Source of the DNA: CAZAKZ01 sp964485695
GTDB lineage: Bacteria > Planctomycetota > JAFGQW01
DNA: 64,000 nucleotides
Reading direction: 5' to 3'
Assembly (NCBI GenBank): GCA_964485695.1
Contig: CAZAKZ010000005.1
Coordinates: 23,681-87,680, forward strand
Shown: in pieces, positions 35,841-44,373 of the stretch
Layout of the letters: every line of letters begins with the position of its first letter
Position numbering within the stretch: position 1 is the first letter of the stretch
Notes under the pieces: model-generated
The model's input: the letters and a program-made list of their open reading frames with translations, nothing else
What the model was told of the DNA's origin: nothing
The model's database searches: none
Program-made: the position numbers and the translations under genes

Positions 35841-36692
35841 TCAATCCACCCTTTTCCCGAGGTAGACCTCGAGGGCTTCCTCCCAGGGACGACATGGGTC
35901 TCCAATCGTGAGTTCCAGGTGGTAGTTCCTGAGTGCGCTGTAGGCCGGCCGTGGAGCCGGGGCATTCCACTCGGCGGCGCTACTCGCTACGACCCGACCC
36001 TTGAATCCGACACGCCGCGCGATGGCTTCGGCGAATCCGAACCAGGTCACCTCGCCGCGGCACGAGGCGTGATACGTACCGTGTCCGCCGGACGTGATGA
36101 GCTTCAGGATGACGTCGGAGAGTACTTGCGTCGAGGTGGGGCAGCCCACCTGATCCGCCACTACCTTGACCTCGTCCCGCTCCGTGAAGAGCCGCCGCAT
36201 TGTATCGACGAAGTTCTTGCCGCCGGGGCCGTAAAGCCACTGGGTGCGCACGATGAAATGCCGGGACGTCAGGTCGCGCACGAACCGTTCACCCCACTCC
36301 TTGGAGCGGCCGTAGACGCTCCGGGGCCCCACCGCATCGACTTCGACATAGGGTGTCTTCTTCTCGCCGTCAAAGACGAAATCGGTGCTGATGTAGATCA
36401 GGTCCGTGTCGGTATCCCGGCAGGCAGCCGCCACGTTTCGCGTTCCGACGGCATTGACCCGGTAGGCCGAGTCCGGATCGGATTCACAACCATCCACGTC
36501 AGTGATTGCAGCGCCGTGGACGACCACTCGAGGTCGAGCCGCGTTGATGAGACCGTGGATGTCTTCCGGCTTCGTGATGTCCGCATCCTGGATGTCGTAC
36601 TTCAGGACCTCCCAGCCCGCCCGTTCCAGGGTGGGCCCCAGGGTCGTCCCCAGCATCCCCGCCCCCCCCAGGATTACGACGCGCCCCCTCAC
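35841..36692 (-). CDS. rfbD: dTDP-4-dehydrorhamnose reductase-like enzyme
   Basis: A 283-residue reductase. Rossmann motif ILGGAGMLG, STDFVFDG, and the catalytic YGRSKEWGE (Tyr/Lys). The family reduces dTDP-4-keto-rhamnose to dTDP-L-rhamnose. The GTG start at 36692 overlaps the rfbA stop (GTGA); the frame before it is not family-like. rfbC, the 3,5-epimerase for the step before, is not in the window. So the sugar made could be rhamnose (with rfbC elsewhere) or another 6-deoxyhexose. Confidence 0.85.
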   Translation of the reverse strand: MRGRVVILGGAGMLGTTLGPTLERAGWEVLKYDIQDADITKPEDIHGLINAARPRVVVHGAAITDVDGCESDPDSAYRVNAVGTRNVAAACRDTDTDLIYISTDFVFDGEKKTPYVEVDAVGPRSVYGRSKEWGERFVRDLTSRHFIVRTQWLYGPGGKNFVDTMRRLFTERDEVKVVADQVGCPTSTQVLSDVILKLITSGGHGTYHASCRGEVTWFGFAEAIARRVGFKGRVVASSAAEWNAPAPRPAYSALRNYHLELTIGDPCRPWEEALEVYLGKRVD

Positions 36693-37417
36693 GGCAGGTT
36701 GGCTCCACCTTCGGCCACCAGATTGGTGGCTCTCCGCAGGCTGTCGAAAGTTCCGGCATCGGTCCACCAGCCCTCGAGGATCTCGTATGTCATCTGCCCT
36801 TTATCAATGTAGGCGTTGTTGACGTCCGTGATCTCCAGCTCGCCACGATCCGACGGCTTCAAGGTCTCGATGATCTCGAAGACATCGGCGTCGTACATGT
36901 AGATCCCGATGACGGCCAGATCGCTGGTGGGAGTCTTCGGCTTCTCGATGATCCTGGCCACGTGATCTCCATCCAGCTCGGCCACGCCGAATCTCTGGGG
37001 ATCATCGACCTTCTTGAGCAGGATCTTCGCTCCGACGCCCTGCTCCTTGAAGTTCTTCACGGCCCGGGAGATGCTTCGCTCGAGGATGTTGTCCCCGAGG
37101 GCCACCACGATGGGCTCGTTGTCGGCGAAGTGTCTGGCCAGTCTCAGGGCGTCGGCGATGCCCCCCTCACCCTCCTGAAAAGTATAATTGATGTGCTTGA
37201 GGCCGAAGTCCGCTCCGTTGCGAAGGAGCTTCAGGAAATCACCTGCGCTGTCACCGCCGGTCACCACGAGGATGTCCTGGATACCGGCTCCGACCAGGCA
37301 TTCGATGGGATAGTAGATCATCGGCTTCGTGTAGACCGGCAACAGGTGCTTGTTGGTCACCCGGGTCAGGGGATGCAGCCGCGTCCCCAGGCCCCCGGCC
37401 AGGATCACGCCCTTCAC
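36689..37417 (-). CDS. rfbA: Glucose-1-phosphate thymidylyltransferase, short type
   Basis: A 242-residue nucleotidyltransferase: GGLGTRLHPLTRVTNKHLLP signature, MIYYPIECL, ALGDNILE and DAGTFDSL. It makes dTDP-glucose from dTTP and glucose-1-phosphate. It is the short form (about 240 residues against 290). The GTG start at 37417 is preceded by AGGAAGG. Upstream open frame is shadow. It overlaps rfbD by four bases. Confidence 0.9.
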   Translation of the reverse strand: MKGVILAGGLGTRLHPLTRVTNKHLLPVYTKPMIYYPIECLVGAGIQDILVVTGGDSAGDFLKLLRNGADFGLKHINYTFQEGEGGIADALRLARHFADNEPIVVALGDNILERSISRAVKNFKEQGVGAKILLKKVDDPQRFGVAELDGDHVARIIEKPKTPTSDLAVIGIYMYDADVFEIIETLKPSDRGELEITDVNNAYIDKGQMTYEILEGWWTDAGTFDSLRRATNLVAEGGANLP

Positions 37418-37451
37418 TCGAACCACCTTCCTGCCCGTCTCGGGCACATGT

Positions 37452-38393
37452 TCAGGACTGGATGTGCTTGAACCAATCCACCGTCTCCTCGAGGCCTTCG
37501 CGTACCGTGAACCTCGGCTCGAATCCCAGCAGACGACGGGCCTTGCCGATGTCGGCCTGGGAATGGCGGATGTCGCCATCCCGCGGGGGCTCGTGGTTCG
37601 GGGTGATCTCGACCTCGAGGAGGGAGCCGATCTCCTCGAGAAGTTCCAGGAGGGATATCCGCCCCCCCAGGGCCACGTTGAAGGCCTCCCCCAGCGCCGC
37701 CTCCCCGGCCTCGGCGGCCTTGAGGTTGGCCTGGACTGCGTCTTCCACAAAGGTGAAATCCCTGGACTGGTTTCCGTCGCCGTAGATCACCGGCTGCCCG
37801 CCCCCCAGCACACTGGTGATGAACCTGGGGATGACCGCTGCATAGTGGGACTCCGGATCCTGGCGGCGGCCGAATATGTTGAAATACCTGAGCATGACGG
37901 TCGGGACGCCGTAGAGGCGATGGAAGAGCCGGCAGTAGTATTCCCCGGCCTGCTTGCCCACCGCATAGGGCGAGATCGGCCTTCCCTCCTCGCCCTCGCG
38001 CTTGGGCAGGGTGGGGGTTTCGCCGTAAACGGAGGATGAACTGGAAAAGACCACCCGCTCCACCCCGGCGTCCCGGGCAGCCAGGAGCAGGTTCATGGTG
38101 CCGATACCATTGGCCGCATCGCTGGAGAGCGGATCCTGGACGCTGCGAGACACGCTCGGGATCGCGCCGAGGTGATAGACGTGGGTTACCCCTTTCATTG
38201 CCCGGGCCACGTCATCGGCACGAACGAGACTGCCTTCCACGATTTCGATGTCCAGACCCTCGAGGTTGGCTCGGTGGCCGGTGGAAAAATCGTCCAGAAC
38301 TCGAACCGCATCCCCCCTGTCAAGGAGCGCGCGGACGAGGTTGCAACCGATGAAACCGGCTCCACCGGTGACCAGGTTGAATCGTCGAGTCAC
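37452..38393 (-). CDS. UDP-sugar C4-epimerase (WbpP/GalE-like SDR)
   Basis: A 313-residue extended SDR: VTGGAGFIGCN NAD motif, LGAIPSVSRSVQDP typical of UDP-GlcNAc 4-epimerases (WbpP-like), SSSSSVYGE, and catalytic YAVGKQAGEYY. It likely interconverts UDP-GlcNAc/UDP-GalNAc, or their uronates. The GTG start at 38393 overlaps the wecB stop (GTGA) with GGAAGG before it. It belongs to the nucleotide-sugar operon. Confidence 0.87.
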   Translation of the reverse strand: MTRRFNLVTGGAGFIGCNLVRALLDRGDAVRVLDDFSTGHRANLEGLDIEIVEGSLVRADDVARAMKGVTHVYHLGAIPSVSRSVQDPLSSDAANGIGTMNLLLAARDAGVERVVFSSSSSVYGETPTLPKREGEEGRPISPYAVGKQAGEYYCRLFHRLYGVPTVMLRYFNIFGRRQDPESHYAAVIPRFITSVLGGGQPVIYGDGNQSRDFTFVEDAVQANLKAAEAGEAALGEAFNVALGGRISLLELLEEIGSLLEVEITPNHEPPRDGDIRHSQADIGKARRLLGFEPRFTVREGLEETVDWFKHIQS

Positions 38394-39496
38394 TTTCCTT
38401 CCTCCCCAATCAAGATCCTGGCAATGCGGTCGGCCGCCCGACCATCCCAGAACTTCGGCCTTGTCATGTGGCTCCGATCCGTCCCGAGCGCCTCCTCGAT
38501 GCCCGCGCGGATACGAGCCGGATCGCTGCCCACCAGGCGGTTCCTCCCCATCTCGAGGGTCACCGGCCTTTCGGTGGAGTCGCGTAACGTCACGCAGGGA
38601 ATCCCGAGAACCAGGGCCTCCTCCTGCGCACCGCCGGAATCGGTCAGGATGATGTCCGCCCCGGAGAACAGGTTCAGGAATTCCAGGTAGCCCATGGGGG
38701 GCACCGGCCTGATCCCGCCCGAGGATTCCAGACATCCCTCCAGGCCGAAGGCGTGGATGTTCTTTTCCGTACGGGGATGGACGGGAAATACGACGGGAAG
38801 TCGTTTCCCCAGGTCCGCTACGGCTTCGAGGATCCCTCGCAAGGTCCCGGCATCGTCCACGTTGGAGGGCCGGTGCAGGGTCATCACGCCGTAAGACCCC
38901 TTCCGGGCCGCTGCAGGGAGCTCTAGCTTCTGCCACGCCTCCCGGCTGGCCTCGAGGGAATCGATCATGACGTTGCCCACCAGGAAGATTTTCTCCCCCG
39001 GAATGCCCTCGGCTTTCAGGTTCTCCAATCCCGAGTCCTCGGTGACGAAGAGCCAGTCGGATATCCGATCGGTGAGCAGGCGATTGATCTCCTCCGGCAT
39101 CGAACGGTCGAAGCTCCTGAGCCCCGCCTCCACGTGCGCCACCTTCACACCCAGCTTCACGGCGGCCAGGCTCGCGGCCAGGGTGGAGTTGACGTCTCCC
39201 ACCACCACGATGGCGTCAGCGGGGTGGGCAATGAGGTCCGCCTCGAACGCCTTGAGGACGGCTCCGGTCTGGATTCCGTGGCTACCGGATCCCACCCCCA
39301 GGTCGGCGTCGGGGGCAGGGATTCCCAGGTCCCGGAAGAAGGCCTCGCTCATGGCTTCGTCGTAATGCTGCCCCGTGTGTACGAGGCGCACCGTCAGGCC
39401 CACCCCTGCAAGGGCCCGGTGCACGGGCGCAATCTTGACGAAGTTCGGACGCGCACCGGCGACGAGGGTGACCTTCTCGAGTTTCGCCCGGTTCAT
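38390..39496 (-). CDS. wecB: UDP-N-acetylglucosamine 2-epimerase (non-hydrolysing)
   Basis: A 368-residue enzyme that turns UDP-GlcNAc into UDP-ManNAc. It has GARPNFVKIAPVHRAL at the start, VHTGQHYD, VVGDVNSTLA, HVEAGLRSFD, MPEEINRLLTDRISD and SGGAQEEALVLGIP. The ATG 39496 overlaps the UDP-glucuronate-epimerase-like gene by four bases. No ManNAc dehydrogenase (wecC) is in the window. Confidence 0.92.
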   Translation of the reverse strand: MNRAKLEKVTLVAGARPNFVKIAPVHRALAGVGLTVRLVHTGQHYDEAMSEAFFRDLGIPAPDADLGVGSGSHGIQTGAVLKAFEADLIAHPADAIVVVGDVNSTLAASLAAVKLGVKVAHVEAGLRSFDRSMPEEINRLLTDRISDWLFVTEDSGLENLKAEGIPGEKIFLVGNVMIDSLEASREAWQKLELPAAARKGSYGVMTLHRPSNVDDAGTLRGILEAVADLGKRLPVVFPVHPRTEKNIHAFGLEGCLESSGGIRPVPPMGYLEFLNLFSGADIILTDSGGAQEEALVLGIPCVTLRDSTERPVTLEMGRNRLVGSDPARIRAGIEEALGTDRSHMTRPKFWDGRAADRIARILIGEEGK

Positions 39497-40491
39497 GTAC
39501 GGGCCTTCCCGGTTGCCGTGAACCAGTCCACGAACGACTCCAGACCCCGGTCGAAGGGGTAGGCCGGATGATATCCGATCTCCTTGCCGGCCAGCGTGGT
39601 ATCCGCCAGGGTGTGCACCATGTCCCCCGGATGCATCGGGACGAACTCGAGCCGGGCCTTCTTCGACAGGGCCTCCTCGATGCCCCTCACCATGTCGAGG
39701 AGCGTGATGCGATGGCCGCCGCCGAGGTTGTAGATGCGGCAACCGTCGGGTGCCTTCATGGCGGCGATCACCCCGTCGATGATGTCGTCCACGAACGTGT
39801 AGTCGCGCGTTGTGCTTCCGTCGCCGAAGAGTCGGATCTCTCTCTCCTCGAGGATGAACCGGGCGAACTTGTGGATGGCCATCTCGGGCCTCTGCCGCGG
39901 GCCGAACACGGTGAAGAATCTCAGGCAGGTGGCCGGAATTCCGTGGCAAACGTGGTAGACGTACGCAATCTGCTCGCCGATGAGCTTGGTGGCCGCATAC
40001 GGCGACAGGGGATCCAGATGTTCCTCCGCCTCGCTGAAAGGCAGCTTCGAGCTGGAACCGTAGACCGAGGAGCTGGAACCGAAGACGTAGTGCGTGAGGG
40101 AGTGCTTCCGGGCGGCCTCGAGCAGGCGATACGTGCCGGTGACGTTCACCTCCTGGTAGAGCAAGGGATCCTCGAGGCTCGGCCTCACTCCGGCCATGGC
40201 GGCCAGATGGACCAGGGTGAAGGGACCGCTCACGGCCTCGAACAGGCCCTCCACGTCGCCGGCATTTCTCAGGTCCCCCTCCACCATCCGGAACCGGTCC
40301 CCCCCGATCGCTTCCAGTTCCACGACGTTTTGCCGCTTCAGGGCCGGGTCGTAGAAATCGTTGAAGTTGTCGAAACCGACAACAATGTTCTCCCCGGTGT
40401 TCTCCCCGGTATTATCCCCGGACAGCAACCGCTGAGCCAGATGAGACCCGATGAATCCTGCAGCGCCCGTGACCACGATGTTCGAACCCAT
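39493..40491 (-). CDS. UDP-glucuronate 4-epimerase-like SDR with in-frame minisatellite
   Basis: A 332-residue extended SDR: VTGAAGFIGSHLAQRLL, FDNFNDFYDP (the conserved NFNDFYDP of UDP-glucuronate 4-epimerases), SSSSVYGSS, catalytic YAATKLIGEQ. It would make UDP-galacturonate. Between the first helix and second strand it has an extra D-NTGE-NTGE-N segment encoded by three 12-bp tandem units (40387-40422), absent in relatives. This loop is near the NAD-binding edge, so activity is probably retained. The gene overlaps wecB by four bases. Confidence 0.87.
   Translation of the reverse strand: MGSNIVVTGAAGFIGSHLAQRLLSGDNTGENTGENIVVGFDNFNDFYDPALKRQNVVELEAIGGDRFRMVEGDLRNAGDVEGLFEAVSGPFTLVHLAAMAGVRPSLEDPLLYQEVNVTGTYRLLEAARKHSLTHYVFGSSSSVYGSSSKLPFSEAEEHLDPLSPYAATKLIGEQIAYVYHVCHGIPATCLRFFTVFGPRQRPEMAIHKFARFILEEREIRLFGDGSTTRDYTFVDDIIDGVIAAMKAPDGCRIYNLGGGHRITLLDMVRGIEEALSKKARLEFVPMHPGDMVHTLADTTLAGKEIGYHPAYPFDRGLESFVDWFTATGKART
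40387..40422. repeat. Three 12-bp tandem units inside a coding region
   Basis: GTTCTCCCCGGT at 40387-40398 and 40399-40410, then a diverged copy at 40411-40422 with three mismatches. It adds two four-residue units to the epimerase and suggests replication slippage. Confidence 0.8.
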
Positions 40492-40506
40492 TTTACCCCC
40501 TGCACT

Positions 40507-42354
40507 TCATTCCACGGTGACGCTCTTGGCGAGGTTCCGTGGCTGGTCGATGTCACATCCCCTGAGCAACGCAATGTGATAGGCCAGGAGCTGCAGGGGA
40601 ATGACGTTGATGATCGGCGAAATTTCCTCGATGACCTCGGGCACCTTGATGACGGTGTCGGCCAGAGACTCCACGCGGCTGTCTCCCTCCACGGCCAAGG
40701 CAATGATCCTGCCGCTGCGGGCCCTCACCTCCTCCAGGTTGTTGAGGACCTTGTCGTAGACCTTGCAGGGCGTGGCCACGCAGACCACGGGAAATCCTTC
40801 ATCGATGAGTGCGATGGGTCCGTGCTTCATCTCGCCGGCCGGATATCCTTCGGCGTGGATGTACGAGATCTCCTTGAGCTTCAGCGCCCCTTCCAGGGCA
40901 ACGGGATAGTTGAGACCGCGCCCCAGGTAGAGAAAGTCGTTTCGCCCCTGGATGTCAGCGGCGATACAAGCAATGTCCTCTTCCTCCTTCAGGGCTTTTT
41001 CCACGCTGTCCACCACCTGGTGCATGCCCTGGAGGAGCCGCCGGCCCCGGTCCTTCTCGAGGCGGCCGCGGAAGGTGCCCAGGCTGTGGGCCAGGAGGAA
41101 GAGGGCGGCCAGCTGGGTGGTGAAGGCCTTGGTGCTGGCCACACCGATCTCCGGTCCTGCCCGGGTGTAGAGAACCCCATTCACCTCCCGGGTCATGGAG
41201 GATCCCACGGCATTCACCACGGCCACGCACCGGGCCCCCTGACGCCGGGCCTCCTTCACCGCGGCCAGGGTGTCGGCGGTCTCTCCGGACTGGGACACGG
41301 TCACCACCAGGGTGCCGGAGTCCAGTGGCGGGCAGCGGTAGCGGAACTCGCTGGCATAATCGACCTGGGTCGGAAGGCCGGCAAGATCCTCGAACCAGAA
41401 GGCCGACACCAGACCGGCATGCCAGGATGTCCCGCACGCCAGCACCACCACCCGGTCGATTCCGGAGGCCTCCTCAACGTCGAACAGGGCCTCGCCGCCT
41501 GCGGCCAGATTGACCCGGGTCAGGTCGTCGTCGATGCGTCCCATGAGGGTCTCGGCAAGGACCTGGGGCTGCTCGTGGATCTCCTTGAGCATGAAGTGCT
41601 TGTAGCCGCCCTTCTCGGCCTGCTGGAGGTTCCACTTCACCCGCACCACCTCGGACTGGACGGCCTCGCCCTCGAGGTTCATGAGGTCCACCTGCCCCGG
41701 CCCGAGGACGCCGACCTCACCGTCCCGCATGAAGATGAAGTCGCGGGTGTGCTCGAGCAAGGCGGGTACGTCCGAGGCCAGGAACGCTTCCTCCTCCTTC
41801 ACGCCGATGACCAGGGGGCTCTGGTTCCGGGCACAGACGATGGTGCCGGGTTCCCGGTCATCGATGACTACCAGGCCGTACGCCCCGACCACCTGGCGCA
41901 GGGCCGCCAGGACAGCTTCCCGGAGGGTCCCCACGGTATGGCGGGCCTCGGCGATGAGGAAGGCCAGGACCTCGGTGTCGGTATCCGACCGGAAGACCCG
42001 GCCCCGGTCCATCATCGCCTGCTTCAGGGACCGGTAGTTCTCGATGATCCCGTTGTGGATGAGGGCAATGTGGCCCTCGTAGCACATATGGGGGTGGGCG
42101 TTGCGCTCGTTGACCTCCCCGTGGGTTGCCCACCGGGTGTGGCCGATACCGGTATGACCGTAGATCGGTTCCATGTCCAGGGCGTCCTGGAGATAGATGA
42201 GCTTGCCCACCCGGCGCCGCATCTGGATCTTCTGATCCCCGTCGATGACCGCGATGCCGGCGGAATCGTAGCCCCGGTATTCGAGTCGCTCCAGACCCCG
42301 GAGAAGCACCCGGGCCGCGTTAAGCTTGGAAATACAGCCGACGATTCCACACAC
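40507..42354 (-). CDS. glmS: Glucosamine-6-phosphate synthase (isomerising)
   Basis: A 615-residue enzyme that makes glucosamine-6-phosphate from fructose-6-phosphate and glutamine. Cys2 is the glutaminase nucleophile (MCGIVGCISK), with GHTRWATHG and HNGIIENY. Two SIS domains follow: ACGTSWHAGLV, SQSGETADT and the C-terminal AKSVTVE. Inner hinge and length are normal. It feeds UDP-GlcNAc synthesis used by wecB and the C4-epimerases, which explains its place in this operon. No glmS ribozyme motif can be recognised in the 5 bp between this gene and the one upstream. Confidence 0.95.
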   Translation of the reverse strand: MCGIVGCISKLNAARVLLRGLERLEYRGYDSAGIAVIDGDQKIQMRRRVGKLIYLQDALDMEPIYGHTGIGHTRWATHGEVNERNAHPHMCYEGHIALIHNGIIENYRSLKQAMMDRGRVFRSDTDTEVLAFLIAEARHTVGTLREAVLAALRQVVGAYGLVVIDDREPGTIVCARNQSPLVIGVKEEEAFLASDVPALLEHTRDFIFMRDGEVGVLGPGQVDLMNLEGEAVQSEVVRVKWNLQQAEKGGYKHFMLKEIHEQPQVLAETLMGRIDDDLTRVNLAAGGEALFDVEEASGIDRVVVLACGTSWHAGLVSAFWFEDLAGLPTQVDYASEFRYRCPPLDSGTLVVTVSQSGETADTLAAVKEARRQGARCVAVVNAVGSSMTREVNGVLYTRAGPEIGVASTKAFTTQLAALFLLAHSLGTFRGRLEKDRGRRLLQGMHQVVDSVEKALKEEEDIACIAADIQGRNDFLYLGRGLNYPVALEGALKLKEISYIHAEGYPAGEMKHGPIALIDEGFPVVCVATPCKVYDKVLNNLEEVRARSGRIIALAVEGDSRVESLADTVIKVPEVIEEISPIINVIPLQLLAYHIALLRGCDIDQPRNLAKSVTVE

Positions 42355-42359
42355 GATGC

Positions 42360-43307
42360 TTAACCTTCATCCGTCTTCAAACGTTTCATGAAATACTCGA
42401 GCGTCCGGGTCAGGCCTTCCGTGAGGTCCACCCGGGGCTCCCAGCCCAGGATCTCCTTGGCCCGGGAAATATCGGGCTGCCGGACCTTGGGGTCGTCCTC
42501 CGGCAGGGGGCGGTGCACGATCTTGCTGCTGGACCCGGTGATCTCCAGCACGCGTCTGGCAAACTCCAGAATGGTGATCTCCGAGGGATTCCCGATGTTC
42601 ACCGGGTGGCGCTCCTGGGAGTGAATCAACCTGTAAATGCCGTCGATGAGGTCGTCCACGTAGCAGAAGCTTCGGGTCTGGGACCCGTCTCCGTAAACGG
42701 TGATATCCTCACCTTCCATGGCCTGGGACATGAACGTGGGCAGGGCGCGACCGTCCTTGAGGCGCATCCGGGGGCCGTAGGTGTTGAAGATCCGGACGAT
42801 GCGGGTTTCCACGTGGTGAAACCGCTGGTAGGCCATGGTCATGGCCTCCGCAAACCGCTTGGCCTCGTCGTAGACGCCGCGCGGACCCACCGGATTCACG
42901 TTCCCCCAGTAGTCCTCGCGCTGGGGATGGATCTTCGGATCTCCGTAGACCTCGCTCGTGGAGGCCAGGAGCAGCAGGGCCTTCTTGTCCTTGGCCAGGC
43001 CCAGGGCCTTGTGGGTGCCCAGGCTGCCCACCTTGAGGGTCTGGATCGGGAAATTCAGGTAGTCCACCGGGCTGGCCGGGGAAGCGAAGTGCAGGATGGC
43101 ATCCACCTTCCCCGCCACGTGGATGTACTCCGTCACATCGTGGTGGACGAAGCTGAAACGTTCGTGTCCGAAGAGATGCTCGATGTTCCGCATATCCCCG
43201 GTGATGAGGTTATCCAGGCAGATCACCTTGTCTCCAACGGACAGGATCTTCTCGCAGAGATGAGACCCCAGAAACCCGGCACCCCCGGTGATCACGTACC
43301 GAGCCAT
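42360..43307 (-). CDS. UDP-glucuronate decarboxylase (UDP-xylose synthase)
   Basis: A 315-residue extended SDR: VITGGAGFLGSHLCEKIL, HFASPASPVDYL, STSEVYGDP, catalytic YDEAKRFAEA, and RIFNTYGPRM, all as in UDP-xylose synthases. It decarboxylates UDP-glucuronate to UDP-xylose through a 4-keto intermediate. It lies 5 bp upstream of glmS. The polysaccharide therefore probably contains a pentose or a sugar derived from it. Confidence 0.9.
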   Translation of the reverse strand: MARYVITGGAGFLGSHLCEKILSVGDKVICLDNLITGDMRNIEHLFGHERFSFVHHDVTEYIHVAGKVDAILHFASPASPVDYLNFPIQTLKVGSLGTHKALGLAKDKKALLLLASTSEVYGDPKIHPQREDYWGNVNPVGPRGVYDEAKRFAEAMTMAYQRFHHVETRIVRIFNTYGPRMRLKDGRALPTFMSQAMEGEDITVYGDGSQTRSFCYVDDLIDGIYRLIHSQERHPVNIGNPSEITILEFARRVLEITGSSSKIVHRPLPEDDPKVRQPDISRAKEILGWEPRVDLTEGLTRTLEYFMKRLKTDEG

Positions 43308-43341
43308 TCGACACTCCTATCTCTGGTTGATTCTTGGTTCT

Positions 43342-44187
43342 TCATCGCACGAGGACCTCGATCTCGGACCCCGGTCCCACGATCAGCACCTCGTCATCGA
43401 TGCGAATGACGCCGAATCCCGTCCCGAGGATCGGGTCTCTCCTGAACAGGATCCGGGATCCTTCCACCGTATAGAGGACACCCGGAGGGATCTCGACTCG
43501 ATGGTTGGCCACATGGAACACGAACCGCCGGGCCACATCGTGCTCCTCGGCAGGATTCTCGGGATTCCCGGCATCATTCATATCCTCGTCCAGGTCCTTG
43601 TCCAGCCTGAACTCCAGGGATTGCCCCGAGGTCAGGGTTCGCACCACCTGGCCCCGCTTGATGACCTGCAGAGGATCTCCCCGGGCATGGTGCACGTGAA
43701 TCCGATCGAAGTGGCGCTGGAAGCGGATGATGATCTCGGCCAGGCGACCCCGGATGGCCTGGTCTCCCGGCAGTTTCAGGGTCGTGGGTGTCTCCTTCAG
43801 GGAGATATCCAGGCTCCGTCCCTCCAGGATGGCGATCTCGTGCTCCTTGCCCCCGACCTTGTGGAGCTGAATCTCGGCGGTGTAACGCATGAGGATGGTG
43901 GTGAGGTCCGGAAACACCACGTCCGCCTGGGCGCCACTGCCCGTGAGCTCGATCCAGTCCCCTTCACCCACATTGGTGGTCTTATGCCGGGCATTGACCC
44001 AGGCATTGAACAGGAATCCCTTGCTCCAGCTGTGGAGGCGGACCACCCCCGAATGCCGGGTGAATCTGGGCACTCTCGGCCCCTTCCACGGCTGGGCTAC
44101 AGCCGTGCCGGACATCAAGATCAGGAGAAGCATTGTGAGCCGACACCCCGGAAGGAGCCGCCTGCGTTCCGGTGTCACTGTTTTCAT
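43342..44187 (-). CDS. FecR-domain secreted protein
   Basis: A 281-residue protein with a Sec signal (MKTVTPERRRLLPGCRLTML then a hydrophobic run ending AVAQ). A FecR-like domain follows (about 45-150): GVVRLHSWSKGF, VGEGDWIELTGSGAQADVVFPDLT and ILEGRSLDI. No membrane segment or sigma-factor partner is nearby, so it is not a classic FecI/FecR regulator. In other phyla stand-alone FecR proteins are periplasmic and linked to surface polysaccharides. ATG 44187 sits beside a small inverted repeat (CGATAC-TGC-GTATCG, 44195-44209). Confidence 0.75.
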   Translation of the reverse strand: MKTVTPERRRLLPGCRLTMLLLILMSGTAVAQPWKGPRVPRFTRHSGVVRLHSWSKGFLFNAWVNARHKTTNVGEGDWIELTGSGAQADVVFPDLTTILMRYTAEIQLHKVGGKEHEIAILEGRSLDISLKETPTTLKLPGDQAIRGRLAEIIIRFQRHFDRIHVHHARGDPLQVIKRGQVVRTLTSGQSLEFRLDKDLDEDMNDAGNPENPAEEHDVARRFVFHVANHRVEIPPGVLYTVEGSRILFRRDPILGTGFGVIRIDDEVLIVGPGSEIEVLVR

Positions 44188-44194
44188 GGTTGAT

Positions 44195-44209
44195 CGATAC
44201 TGCGTATCG
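44195..44209. promoter_or_regulatory. Inverted repeat CGATAC-TGC-GTATCG before the FecR-like gene
   Basis: The hairpin lies 8 bp before the ATG, where it would cover the Shine-Dalgarno region on the transcript. A further hairpin CCCCG-(5)-CGGGG is at 44283-44297 and a TATAAG-type -10 (minus strand) near 44303. Confidence 0.4.
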
Positions 44210-44373
44210 GAAGATCCCGCCGGTTTTCCTGATGTATTCCCGACGGAGAAACAGACTTTGTCGTCTCCTATCCCCTCCGACACCCCGGGTTTCGGGGCAA
44301 TCTTATAACGCAATGGGCCTTACGGAAAGAAAGTTGGCGGCCGAAGCCGGCCTCGATCCCCGGATATCCCCGG

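Noticed and set aside
39568..42363. A 931-codon open frame on the plus strand opposite wecB-region, epimerase and glmS
   Set aside because: It is antisense to well-recognised genes and has only GC-driven composition without any domain. Similar frames at 18460-20598 and 49663-51723 (minus) were rejected for the same reason.
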